The translations under genes and the position numbers were made by a program. From an uncultured Neisseriaceae bacterium (lineage in GTDB: Bacteria > Pseudomonadota > Gammaproteobacteria > Burkholderiales > UBA11063): DNA of 19,281 nt. Shown here in pieces: positions 7,284-15,265 of this stretch (position 1 is its first letter; every line of letters begins with the position of its first letter). The stretch lies in contig CALFYC010000109.1 in NCBI GenBank assembly GCA_937952895.1, forward strand, positions 1 through 19,281. Direction: 5' to 3'. Under the pieces are notes generated by a model. The model saw only the letters and a list, made by a program, of their open reading frames with translations. It searched no databases and was not told the origin of the DNA.

Positions 7284-7685
7284 ATCAGTTGTAACATATG
7301 TATATATAAGTAAGTAATTGTATAAGATATAAAGCATTTTTTGGAAAAAAGATATACATTTAATTCTATTATTGTGTGAAATATTTATTAACCTTCAAAG
7401 AACCAATTGATTGTTAATTCATTTGAAAAATATATAATCAAAATATTAATTTTAAAATTTGTTTGGTTATTAGGTATTTAGAAGATTTAATTTTATTTAT
7501 GTATAGAATAAGGTATTGGTAAAATTAGGAGTAAAAAACTTAGTATGAGATTGTCATTTAAACTAAAAATTGTTTCATAAAGTATATAGTAAATGTCTAA
7601 TACTGAAAATATTGGTACTATTAATAAAAACTTAGCTAATAGATATAAAGTTTTTGCTAAATTGTAAAATTTTTTAAATTATTGC
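7284..7685. other. AT-rich intergenic stretch with one inverted repeat
   Basis: About 400 bp between the riboswitch and the MerR promoter. It must hold the pnuT promoter (minus strand), but I could not pick one confidently among many AT-rich hexamers. No protein-like reading frame was seen on either strand. The only structure is the inverted repeat AAAAACTT (7626-7633) and AAGTTTTT (7648-7655), about 30 bp before the MerR-type promoter. Confidence 0.5.
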
Positions 7686-7716
7686 TTGACTATAACGTTA
7701 CGTGATAATTTACATT
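7686..7716 (+). promoter_or_regulatory. MerR-type promoter/operator with 19-bp spacer and internal dyad
   Basis: TTGACT (7686-7691) and TACATT (7711-7716) are separated by 19 bp, the overlong spacing typical of MerR-controlled promoters. The spacer is filled by a dyad, TATAACGT-T-ACGTGATA (7691-7707), matching in 7 of 8 arm positions. This is the expected autoregulatory site of the gene that follows. An alternative -10, GATAAT at 7704-7709, with a poor -35 cannot be excluded. Confidence 0.7.
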
Positions 7717-7732
7717 AATGCTGGAGGTAAAA

Positions 7733-8488
7733 ATGGACAAATATTTAACTATAACCAGATTTAGTAAATTAACCGGTGTAACAATTCGCACTTTACAGTA
7801 CTATGACGAGGCTGATCTCCTCAAGCCGCATCATAAGAATGAAGCAGGTTACCGATTTTACTCCAAAAATGAATTACTAACCTTGCAGAAGATCAATATA
7901 CTTAAGCATATTGGTTTTAATCTTAATCAGATAAAGACCATATTAAAAAGCAATAAATTTGATTTGCAAAGCTCTTTGAGCCTGCAAAAAAAAGTATTGC
8001 AAGAGAAGATTGGTCAAATGCAAAATAGTATTACTTTAATTAACCACAGTATAACTAAGAATTTGACTTTTGATAAAGAGTTCGATTGGGAAGTTATGGC
8101 GAAAATTTTAGAGGTATTAAATATGAAGCAAGATAATTTATATCAAGATTGGGTGAAGCGTAATTTTACAGATGCTGACTTAGCCTTTTTTGGTGAGATG
8201 GCTGCAACTCAAAATAATGAAAAAAATATCCAATTATGGGAAAGTCTTTTTGGCGGGATTAAATCATTAATGCATCTCTCACCATCAGACCCAGAGGTTC
8301 AAAAACTTGCACGTAAGGTTATGGAAAGTGCAAGTAGCCAGTATAATGGTAATGAAGGGCTTAAAGGTAAAATGTGGGATTTAATGAAATCTGGAGATAT
8401 TCCAAATGGTTTTATCCCAGGTTATGAGAAAGAAATTGTTCTCTTCCTAGACGAGGCTTTTGCTATAATGTTAAATAGTAAGCATTAA
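7733..8488 (+). CDS. MerR-family regulator with TipAS-like effector domain
   Basis: A 251-residue transcriptional activator of the TipA type. Residues 4-72 are the MerR winged helix-turn-helix (ITRFSKLTGVTIRTLQYYDE, then LLKP and GYRFY). Residues about 76-108 form the dimerisation coiled coil. Residues about 125-251 resemble the TipAS ligand-binding domain, which in TipAL-type proteins traps peptide antibiotics and similar ligands. ATG 7733 is preferred because GGAGG (7723-7727) sits 5 nt upstream; the in-frame ATG at 7718 lies before that site. If transcription starts near 7723, the leader is only about ten bases. Codon use is a little richer in G and C than in the neighbours, a weak hint of separate ancestry. 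No efflux pump or resistance gene is adjacent, so targets other than itself are unknown. Confidence 0.9.
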   Translation: MDKYLTITRFSKLTGVTIRTLQYYDEADLLKPHHKNEAGYRFYSKNELLTLQKINILKHIGFNLNQIKTILKSNKFDLQSSLSLQKKVLQEKIGQMQNSITLINHSITKNLTFDKEFDWEVMAKILEVLNMKQDNLYQDWVKRNFTDADLAFFGEMAATQNNEKNIQLWESLFGGIKSLMHLSPSDPEVQKLARKVMESASSQYNGNEGLKGKMWDLMKSGDIPNGFIPGYEKEIVLFLDEAFAIMLNSKH

Positions 8489-8499
8489 TCTCTATTAAA

Positions 8500-8536
8500 G
8501 GCTATGATAAATGTTAATTTATTATAGCCAATTTTA
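8500..8536 (+). terminator. Rho-independent terminator after the MerR-type gene
   Basis: GGCTATGATAAAT (8500-8512) and ATTTATTATAGCC (8517-8529) pair over 13 bp with one G-T pair and a 4-nt loop. A short T tract follows at 8532-8535. It lies 11 bp after the stop codon. Confidence 0.75.
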
Positions 8537-8838
8537 GCTTAATGATCTAAAACAAAGATTGTTAATTTATTTAAAAACTGCGATTTAATCATAATTAACT
8601 CTATAGTGGACTATTATAAAGACCAATTCTAAATTTTGTAACAAAAATATTCTATATTTATGAATTATTCCAAGCTTTGCTAAATAATTCTATGCTGCTT
8701 TAACAAAAATACTTAGACGTGAATGATAATGGTAAGTAACTAGGATATTACATCTAGAATATCCAATTTAGTATACTTATACGTTAAGCATTATGTTAAA
8801 ATTTATGCTTGTATCTATAAATTATAGGAGCTTAAATT
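8537..8838. other. Intergenic region upstream of yajQ with two inverted repeats
   Basis: About 300 bp with no protein-like frame on either strand. GGATATT (8743-8749) and AATATCC (8758-8764) form a 7-bp stem. AAGCAT (8786-8791) and ATGCTT (8805-8810) flank TAAAAT (8797-8802), which could be the -10 of the yajQ operon; no good -35 was found. Either repeat could be an operator. Confidence 0.4.
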
Positions 8839-9324
8839 ATGGCATCATTTGATGTGGTTTCTGAAGTTAACAAAGTTGAATTGACGAATAGTTTAGATCA
8901 AGCCAATAAAGAAATTGCTAATCGATTTGATTTTAAAGGTAGTGATTCACGAATTGAGAGTAAAGATCTTGAATTAACAATTTATGCAGATGATGATTTT
9001 AAATTAGACCAAGTGCGTGAGATTTTAACCAATAAAATGTCAAAACGTGGTGTGGATATTCGTATGCTTGAAGAGGGTAAAAAAGAAAAAATTAGTGGCA
9101 ATAAAGTTAAAGAAATTATTAAAGTAAAAAATGGGATTGCTCAAGATCTGGCAAAGAAAATTGTTAAAATAGTTAAAGATAGTAAAATCAAAGTTCAGGC
9201 CAGTATTCAAGGGGAAGTTGTTAGAGTAACTGGTGCCAAACGTGATGATTTACAAAACACGATTCAGTTATTAAAAACTGATATTACTGAATTGCCATTA
9301 CAGTTTATTAATTTTCGAGATTAA
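8839..9324 (+). CDS. yajQ: YajQ-family nucleotide-binding protein
   Basis: A 161-residue protein matching YajQ over its whole length: start MASFDVVSEVNKVELTN, central RFDFKGSD and YADDDFKLDQV, then SKIKVQASIQG, VTGAKRDDLQ and the ending FINFRD. YajQ proteins fold as two RNP-like domains; members bind cyclic di-GMP and are linked to transcriptional co-regulation and virulence in some species, while others bind tRNA and GTP. The cellular role in this organism is not known. The wording of the conserved blocks (RFDFKGSDSRIESKD) is closest to betaproteobacterial forms I remember. AGGAG at 8826-8830 is the ribosome binding site. It is the first gene of the right-hand cluster; metN begins 9 bp after its stop. 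Confidence 0.95.
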   Translation: MASFDVVSEVNKVELTNSLDQANKEIANRFDFKGSDSRIESKDLELTIYADDDFKLDQVREILTNKMSKRGVDIRMLEEGKKEKISGNKVKEIIKVKNGIAQDLAKKIVKIVKDSKIKVQASIQGEVVRVTGAKRDDLQNTIQLLKTDITELPLQFINFRD

Positions 9325-9333
9325 TAAAATTAA

Positions 9334-10353
9334 ATGATTTATGTTAAAAATTTAACTAAGCAGTTTAAAAGCCAAAAAAATCCAACACTAGATAACATTC
9401 AGTTAGATGTAAATCCTGGTGAGATATTTGGCGTAATTGGTAAATCAGGTGCTGGGAAATCAACTCTACTTAAATGTTTAAATTTGCTGGAACGACCCGA
9501 TAGTGGGAGCATTATGATTGATGGTCATGATTTGACTAAAATGTCATCTAGTGAATTAAGGCTGGCTCGACAAAATATTGGAGTAATCTTTCAGGGGTTT
9601 AATTTACTTGACTCAAAAAATGTCTTTGATAATGTGGCATTACCATTAAAATTGAGTAAGAAGTATTCTAAAGCAGAAGTTGCAGCTCAAGTAAATAATT
9701 TGCTTGAGCTGGTTGGTTTAACTGACTTTGCTCATAAATATCCGCATAATTTATCTGGTGGACAAAAACAACGAGTTGGAATAGCAAGAGCCTTATCGAC
9801 ACAGCCCAAAATTTTATTAAGTGATGAAGCTACTTCAGCACTTGATCCTGAGACTACAAATAGTATTCTAGAGTTACTTTTAAATATAAATTATCGTTTA
9901 GGATTAACTATAGTTTTAATCACTCATCAAATTGAGGTTATTCGTAAAATTTGTGATCGAACAGCAGTTATTGATCATGGTCAGATTGTTGAATTTGGTA
10001 GAACCATTGATATAATTATGCATCCTAAACATCCAGTAACTAGAAAATTAATTATTGAAGAAGAAACGCACAAATATTTAGAAATGATTAATGATTTTTA
10101 TAAATTTGATAAAAATCCGAATAACCATCTAGTATTATTATCTTTTATTGGTGAGATGGTGTTTCAGCCAATTTTAAGTAAAGTTGCGCATGATGCAGGA
10201 GTTCAATTTAGTATTTTAAAAGGTGAGCTTGGGCGAGTAAAGAGAACCCCATTTGGCCAATTGTTAATTGAAATAACGGGTAATAGTATACAGTTAGATA
10301 ATGCATTCAAAATTTTTAAACAATTACAAGTCTATGCGGAAATAGTTAACTAA
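9334..10353 (+). CDS. metN: Methionine ABC transporter ATP-binding protein MetN
   Basis: A 339-residue ABC ATPase with the methionine-family C-terminal NIL domain. It energises the MetNIQ importer for L- and D-methionine at the inner membrane. Walker A is GKSGAGKS at 36-43, Q-loop Gln87, signature LSGGQ at 140-144, Walker B ILLSDEA with Asp164/Glu165, and switch His198. The NIL domain (about 262-339) normally senses intracellular methionine and inhibits transport. The start ATG lies 9 bp after yajQ and has no clear Shine-Dalgarno sequence, suggesting coupling to yajQ translation. The permease (metI) and binding protein (metQ) genes, usually adjacent, are absent: lepA follows. The NIL domain argues against other ABC families. 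Confidence 0.88.
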   Translation: MIYVKNLTKQFKSQKNPTLDNIQLDVNPGEIFGVIGKSGAGKSTLLKCLNLLERPDSGSIMIDGHDLTKMSSSELRLARQNIGVIFQGFNLLDSKNVFDNVALPLKLSKKYSKAEVAAQVNNLLELVGLTDFAHKYPHNLSGGQKQRVGIARALSTQPKILLSDEATSALDPETTNSILELLLNINYRLGLTIVLITHQIEVIRKICDRTAVIDHGQIVEFGRTIDIIMHPKHPVTRKLIIEEETHKYLEMINDFYKFDKNPNNHLVLLSFIGEMVFQPILSKVAHDAGVQFSILKGELGRVKRTPFGQLLIEITGNSIQLDNAFKIFKQLQVYAEIVN

Positions 10354-10382
10354 AGCAATAGCTATAATTTATTAGGTAATCT

Positions 10383-12170
10383 ATGAAGAATATAAGAAAT
10401 TTTTCGATAATTGCACATATTGATCATGGTAAATCAACTCTTGCAGACCGATTTATTGAATTTTGTGGCGGACTAGATAAGCGCGAAATGGACTCACAAG
10501 TATTAGATTCAATGGATATTGAAAAAGAACGTGGAATTACGATTAAAGCACAAACTGCGGCATTAACTTATCTTGCATTAGATGGGCAAACTTATAATTT
10601 AAATTTGATTGATACGCCTGGGCATGTTGATTTCTCATACGAAGTATCACGTTCATTGTCTGCTTGTGAAGGAGCGTTGCTTGTAGTTGATGCATCACAA
10701 GGGGTTGAAGCGCAAACAGTTGCAAATTGTTATACTGCTGTGGATTTGGGGGTGGAGGTTTTCCCAGTTTTAAATAAGATTGATTTACCCTCAGCTGAAC
10801 CTGATAGAGTTTGTCAGGAAATCGAAGACATTATTGGCTTAGATGCAATAGATGCGGTTCATTGTTCGGCAAAGACGGGAGAAGGTTTACGTGAGGTTTT
10901 AGAATTAGTTGTAAATAAAATTCCAGCACCTACAGGTGATGAAACAAAGCCATTAAAAGCATTAATTGTGGATTCATGGTTTGATAATTATGTTGGTGTT
11001 GTAATGTTAGTTCGCGTAGTTGACGGAACATTAAAACCAAAAGATAAAATCAAGTTTATGAGTAATAATGCAATTTTTTTATGTGAACAAGTGGGTGTGT
11101 TTACTCCTAAATCATCGCCAAGATCAGCTTTAAGTGCTGGAGATGTGGGTTTTGTAATTGCAGGAATTAAGGAATTGCAATATGCTAAAGTGGGAGATAC
11201 GATTACTTTAGAAAAATTTCCAGCATCAGAGAGTTTACCTGGATTTAAGGAAATTCAACCTAAAGTTTTTGCTGGGTTATATCCAGTTGAATCACATGAT
11301 TATGAAGCATTACGTGATTCATTAGAAAAATTAAAGTTAAATGATGCATCACTTCATTATGAACCGGAAGTATCACAAGCTTTGGGGTTTGGTTTTCGAT
11401 GTGGCTTTCTTGGGCTTTTACATATGGAAATAGTTCAAGAACGCTTAGAGCGTGAATTTGATATGGATTTAATTACAACAGCACCAACAGTGGTTTATCA
11501 AGTAGTTGAAAAAGGTGGGGCTATTATTGAAGTAGAAAATCCAGCAAAATTACCAGATCAAAGTAAAATTGAAGAGATTCGTGAGCCTATGATTACGGCA
11601 AATATTTTAGTGCCTAATGATTATCTAGGAAATGTAATTACTTTATGCATTGAAAAACGTGGAATTCAAACGAATTTACAATATATGGGGCGTCAAGTAA
11701 TGCTTAGTTATGATATGCCACTAAATGAAGTGGTTTTAGATTTTTTTGACAAATTAAAATCAATTTCGCGTGGTTATGCTTCATTTGATTATGAATTTAA
11801 AGAATTTCAAGCTTCAGATTTAGTAAAGCTTGATGTATTAGTTAATGGTGAAAAGGTTGATGCCTTATCTTTAATTGTGCATAGAAGTAATTCACAATAT
11901 AAAGGTCGTCAATTAGCAGCAAAATTACGTGAATTAATTCCACGACAAATGTTCGACATTGCGGTTCAAGCTGCAATTGGGGCACATATTGTTGCTCGTG
12001 AAACCATTAAAGCTATGCGTAAAAATGTTTTAGCCAAATGTTATGGTGGTGATATCTCGCGGAAAAAGAAATTATTGGAAAAACAAAAAGCAGGTAAAAA
12101 GCGCATGAAGCAAGTTGGTAATGTTGAAATCCCACAAACAGCCTTTTTAGCCGTTTTACAGGTTGAATAA
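10383..12170 (+). CDS. lepA: Elongation factor 4 (LepA), ribosome-associated GTPase
   Basis: A 595-residue translational GTPase of normal family length. G1 is AHIDHGKST at 11-19, G3 DTPGHVD at 77-83 and G4 NKID at 131-134. The LepA-specific C-terminal domain is complete, ending RKKKLLEKQKAGKKRMKQVG then NVEIPQTAFLAVLQVE. LepA acts on 70S ribosomes, with reported roles in back-translocation under stress and in ribosome assembly or initiation. Sequence blocks resemble Neisseriales LepA as I remember it. AGG at 10374-10376 precedes the ATG by 6 nt. In many proteobacteria lepB (signal peptidase) follows; here pth follows after 9 bp instead. Confidence 0.97.
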   Translation: MKNIRNFSIIAHIDHGKSTLADRFIEFCGGLDKREMDSQVLDSMDIEKERGITIKAQTAALTYLALDGQTYNLNLIDTPGHVDFSYEVSRSLSACEGALLVVDASQGVEAQTVANCYTAVDLGVEVFPVLNKIDLPSAEPDRVCQEIEDIIGLDAIDAVHCSAKTGEGLREVLELVVNKIPAPTGDETKPLKALIVDSWFDNYVGVVMLVRVVDGTLKPKDKIKFMSNNAIFLCEQVGVFTPKSSPRSALSAGDVGFVIAGIKELQYAKVGDTITLEKFPASESLPGFKEIQPKVFAGLYPVESHDYEALRDSLEKLKLNDASLHYEPEVSQALGFGFRCGFLGLLHMEIVQERLEREFDMDLITTAPTVVYQVVEKGGAIIEVENPAKLPDQSKIEEIREPMITANILVPNDYLGNVITLCIEKRGIQTNLQYMGRQVMLSYDMPLNEVVLDFFDKLKSISRGYASFDYEFKEFQASDLVKLDVLVNGEKVDALSLIVHRSNSQYKGRQLAAKLRELIPRQMFDIAVQAAIGAHIVARETIKAMRKNVLAKCYGGDISRKKKLLEKQKAGKKRMKQVGNVEIPQTAFLAVLQVE

Positions 12171-12179
12171 AGAGTTAAA

Positions 12180-12758
12180 ATGACAACTTCAATTCGTTTA
12201 ATTGTAGGACTTGGTAACCCAGGACGGGATTATACAAAGACTCGGCATAATGTTGGGTTTTGGTTAATTGAAGAGTTGACTAAAATAAATAATATAAGTT
12301 TAAACTTAGAAAATAAGTTTTTTGGACTTTATGGTAAGTTTAAGTATAAGGATTCAGATATCCATTTACTTGAACCACAAACTTATATGAATTTATCAGG
12401 TAAATCAGTTTTGGCGGTTTCGGGGTTTTATAAGATTCAACCGGAAGAAATATTGGTGGTTCATGATGAATTAGATTTTAATCCAGGGATAGTTAAACTA
12501 AAATTAGGTGGAGGTCATGCGGGTCATAATGGCTTACGTGATATTGGTCGAGTTTTAAATAGTAAAAACTTTTGGCGTCTTCGTATTGGAATTGGCCATC
12601 CAGGGGATAGGCATAAAGTATCAGATTATGTTTTAAATAAACCATCAGCAGATGATCAAAATAAAATTGAAGAATCAATTACTGATAGCATAAAAATTTT
12701 AGATTTAATTTTTGATGGTAATTTTAATGATGCAATGAAGAAATTACATACCAAATGA
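12180..12758 (+). CDS. pth: Peptidyl-tRNA hydrolase
   Basis: A 192-residue Pth enzyme that releases tRNA from peptidyl-tRNA dropped off ribosomes. All key residues are in place: Asn13 in GLGNPG, catalytic His23 in TRHNVGFW, Asn71 in TYMNLSG, Asp96 in VVHDELD and Asn117 in GHNGLRD. Length is normal for the family. The start is 9 bp after lepA, with AGAG directly after the lepA stop as a modest ribosome binding site. Its stop overlaps the next gene's start by the tetranucleotide ATGA, so translation of the following hydrolase is probably coupled. Confidence 0.97.
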   Translation: MTTSIRLIVGLGNPGRDYTKTRHNVGFWLIEELTKINNISLNLENKFFGLYGKFKYKDSDIHLLEPQTYMNLSGKSVLAVSGFYKIQPEEILVVHDELDFNPGIVKLKLGGGHAGHNGLRDIGRVLNSKNFWRLRIGIGHPGDRHKVSDYVLNKPSADDQNKIEESITDSIKILDLIFDGNFNDAMKKLHTK

Positions 12759-13543
12759 TAGTGCAAAATACCCAATATGTTAAGCTTGATGATATTAATA
12801 TCTTTTATTATGATAATCAAAATTTCGCAAAACCAGTAATTATATTTTTGCATGGTCTTGGTGAAAGTTTAGAATCGTGGCAATATCAATTAGACCATTT
12901 TAATTTAGATTATCGAGTCATTGCTTTGGATCTAAGAGGACATGGTAAAACCGGCGATGGTTCAAAGAATATTACCATGAGGCAATTTGCCCATGACATT
13001 TTAGAGTTATTAAATATCCTTAAAATTGAAAAAGCTCATTTTGTTGGTTTATCTATGGGGGGAATGATTTGTCAAGAATTGACTAAATTAAGCCAAGAGA
13101 GAATGTTATCCATAGTTTTATCCAATACTGCATCTTATAATGCTCATCCTAACTTATCAGATCAAATTAAATGGGTAAAATCAGTAGATTTAAACACAAT
13201 AGCTAAATTATCAGCGGACATCTGCTTGCCTAAGATATATAATCAAGAATTATATAAAAATGTAGTAGAGCTATTTAGTCACAATCGAAAACCTGCGTAT
13301 GTAGAAGCAAGTATTGCTACAATGTCGATTGATTTTAGAAATATATTAGCAAATATAAAAGTGCCAACTTTAATAATTACAGGGGAATTAGATCTGCTAA
13401 CTCCTATTGCAATGGCTAAATTTATTCAAGATAATATCTCTAATTCAGAATTGTTTATAATTCCAGGTGCTGGACATTTAAGTAATTTAGAACAGCCACA
13501 CGTATTTAATTTAGGAGTGACCAATTTTATTGCCAAGCATTAA
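12755..13543 (+). CDS. Alpha/beta hydrolase, PcaD/BioH-like
   Basis: A 262-residue alpha/beta hydrolase_1 fold protein with HGLG oxyanion motif at 33-36, DLRGHGKT at 59-66, nucleophile Ser100 in GLSMGG, Asp213 in TGELD and His241 in GAGHLSNLEQP. The layout resembles 3-oxoadipate enol-lactonase (PcaD) and related esterases, but no protocatechuate pathway genes are nearby, so that name should not be transferred. BioH-like or general carboxylesterase activity is equally possible. It lacks a signal peptide. It begins inside the pth stop codon (ATGA overlap) and ends the first run of the cluster. Confidence 0.85.
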   Translation: MIVQNTQYVKLDDINIFYYDNQNFAKPVIIFLHGLGESLESWQYQLDHFNLDYRVIALDLRGHGKTGDGSKNITMRQFAHDILELLNILKIEKAHFVGLSMGGMICQELTKLSQERMLSIVLSNTASYNAHPNLSDQIKWVKSVDLNTIAKLSADICLPKIYNQELYKNVVELFSHNRKPAYVEASIATMSIDFRNILANIKVPTLIITGELDLLTPIAMAKFIQDNISNSELFIIPGAGHLSNLEQPHVFNLGVTNFIAKH

Positions 13544-13665
13544 TTATTTATGGTGGTATAGTAAAATTAAAATGCGAGATATAAATTAGATTAATTATAA
13601 AATTCAACCCTTATAAAGTTTAGCAATGTATCTAAAATAGTTTATTTAGTTAAAAAATTACAAAT

Positions 13666-14142
13666 ATGATTGAAAGTTTACATATTAATTCTACTGATAA
13701 AAAAGAGCAGTACCAAGAACTATTGTCTCAGTTAGTTCATTTGGTGTCTCATGAATCAGATTTAATTGCGAATATGGCGAATATTACAGCAGCTTTAAAA
13801 ACTGTTTTTAATTGGTTATGGGTTGGATTTTATTTAGTAAAAGATAAAGAGTTAGTTCTAGGTCCATTTCAAGGACCAATGGCCTGTACAAGAATTAGTT
13901 ATGCTAAAGGAGTTTGTGGGAAGGTTTGGCAATTGAATGAATGTTTAATTGTTCCAGATGTTAATCAATTTGATGGACATATTGCATGTAGTTCTTTATC
14001 TAAATCTGAAATAGTATTACCTATTAATAATAGTAAATCAGAGGTTGTTGGGGTGTTAGATATTGATAGTAGTGAATTAGATGCTTTTGATCAAACTGAT
14101 AGACAATACTTAACTAAAATTATTCAATTATTAAAATTTTAA
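13666..14142 (+). CDS. msrC: Free methionine-R-sulfoxide reductase (GAF-domain fRMsr)
   Basis: A 158-residue single GAF-domain enzyme that reduces free L-methionine-R-sulfoxide to methionine in the cytosol. The family blocks are complete: NWLWVGFYL, LGPFQGPMACTRI, KGVCGKVW, DVNQFDGHIAC, KSEIVLPI and GVLDIDSS. Cys74, Cys84 and Cys108 keep the 10/24 spacing of the three redox cysteines of the E. coli enzyme (84, 94, 118), so it should be active. A 122-bp gap separates it from the hydrolase before; no convincing promoter was found in it. The ATG lacks an obvious Shine-Dalgarno sequence. ychF follows 17 bp after its stop. The symbol yebR is also used. Confidence 0.9.
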   Translation: MIESLHINSTDKKEQYQELLSQLVHLVSHESDLIANMANITAALKTVFNWLWVGFYLVKDKELVLGPFQGPMACTRISYAKGVCGKVWQLNECLIVPDVNQFDGHIACSSLSKSEIVLPINNSKSEVVGVLDIDSSELDAFDQTDRQYLTKIIQLLKF

Positions 14143-14159
14143 ACAGAAAGAGTTAAATT

Positions 14160-15251
14160 ATGTCATTGAAATGTGGAATTGTTGGCTTACCGAATGTTGG
14201 AAAATCAACTTTATTTAATGCTTTAACTAAAGCTGGGATTGCGGCTGAAAATTACCCCTTTTGCACAATTGAGCCAAATGTTGGTATTGTTGAAGTTCCA
14301 GATATCCGTTTAACTAAACTAAGTGAGATTGTACACCCTGAAAAAATCCAACCAGCAATTGTTGAGTTTGTTGATATTGCCGGTCTTGTTGCTGGTGCTA
14401 GTAAAGGTGAAGGATTAGGTAATCAATTTTTAGCTAATATTCGTGAAACTGATGCAATTGTTAATGTGGTTCGTTGTTTTGATGATAATAATGTAATTCA
14501 TGTTAATGGCAAGGTTGACCCAATCGATGATATTGCAACAATTAATACAGAATTAGCTTTAGCTGATTTGGCAACGCTTGATAAAGCTATCCAAAAGGAA
14601 GGTAAAAAAGCTAGATCTGGTGATAAAGAGTCGCAGATTTTAATTAATGTCTTAGAAAGGCTAAAACCTCATCTGGATCAAGGAAAGACTGCAAGAACAT
14701 TTAATTTAACGGATGATGAAAAAAATTTAATTAAGCCATTGTGTCTCCTCACTATAAAACCGGCAATGTATGTGGCAAATGTTAGTGATAATGGCTTTAA
14801 TAATAATCCATATTTGGATCGCTTGACTGAATATGCCAAAAGTGAAAATGCTCCAATTGTTGCAATTTGTGCAGCAATGGAGGCAGAAATTGCAGAGTTA
14901 GATGATGCAGATAAAATTGAATTTTTAAAAGATATGGGTCTTACTGAACCTGGCCTTAACCGTTTAATTCGTGCAGGTTTTAGTTTACTTGGCTTACAAA
15001 CTTATTTTACAGCTGGAGTAAAAGAAGTTAGAGCATGGACGGTTCAAGTTGGTGCAACAGCTCCAAAAGCTGCTGGGGTTATCCATACTGACTTTGAACG
15101 TGGTTTTATTCGTGCCGAAGTAATTAGTTATAATGATTATATTACTTATAAGGGTGAACAGGGATCGAAAGAAGCCGGTAAAATGCGTCTTGAAGGAAAA
15201 GATTATATTGTAAAAGATGGTGATGTAATGCATTTTAGATTTAATGTTTAA
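14160..15251 (+). CDS. ychF: Redox-regulated ATPase YchF (Obg family)
   Basis: A 363-residue P-loop NTPase of the YchF/OLA1 group, which prefers ATP over GTP and associates with ribosomes. G1 is GLPNVGKST at 9-17; the G3 region is DIAGLVAGASKGEGLGNQF. The coiled-coil insertion and the C-terminal TGS domain (about 279-363, ending GDVMHFRFNV) are complete. The base-specificity motif, NxxE in the family, reads NVSD at 207-210, a conservative Glu to Asp change. GAAAGAG at 14146-14152 is the ribosome binding site. In many proteobacteria ychF adjoins pth; here two genes separate them, keeping the same neighbourhood. Confidence 0.96.
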   Translation: MSLKCGIVGLPNVGKSTLFNALTKAGIAAENYPFCTIEPNVGIVEVPDIRLTKLSEIVHPEKIQPAIVEFVDIAGLVAGASKGEGLGNQFLANIRETDAIVNVVRCFDDNNVIHVNGKVDPIDDIATINTELALADLATLDKAIQKEGKKARSGDKESQILINVLERLKPHLDQGKTARTFNLTDDEKNLIKPLCLLTIKPAMYVANVSDNGFNNNPYLDRLTEYAKSENAPIVAICAAMEAEIAELDDADKIEFLKDMGLTEPGLNRLIRAGFSLLGLQTYFTAGVKEVRAWTVQVGATAPKAAGVIHTDFERGFIRAEVISYNDYITYKGEQGSKEAGKMRLEGKDYIVKDGDVMHFRFNV

Positions 15252-15265
15252 GAAAGATAAAAAAA

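Noticed and set aside
7545..7580. Tiny frame MRLSFKLKIVS upstream of the MerR-type gene
   Set aside because: Eleven codons with a badly spaced AGGAG; not near a regulated gene as a leader peptide would be.
13544..13665. TATAGT as a promoter for the fRMsr gene
   Set aside because: No acceptable -35 hexamer at 15-19 bp; left as unassigned.
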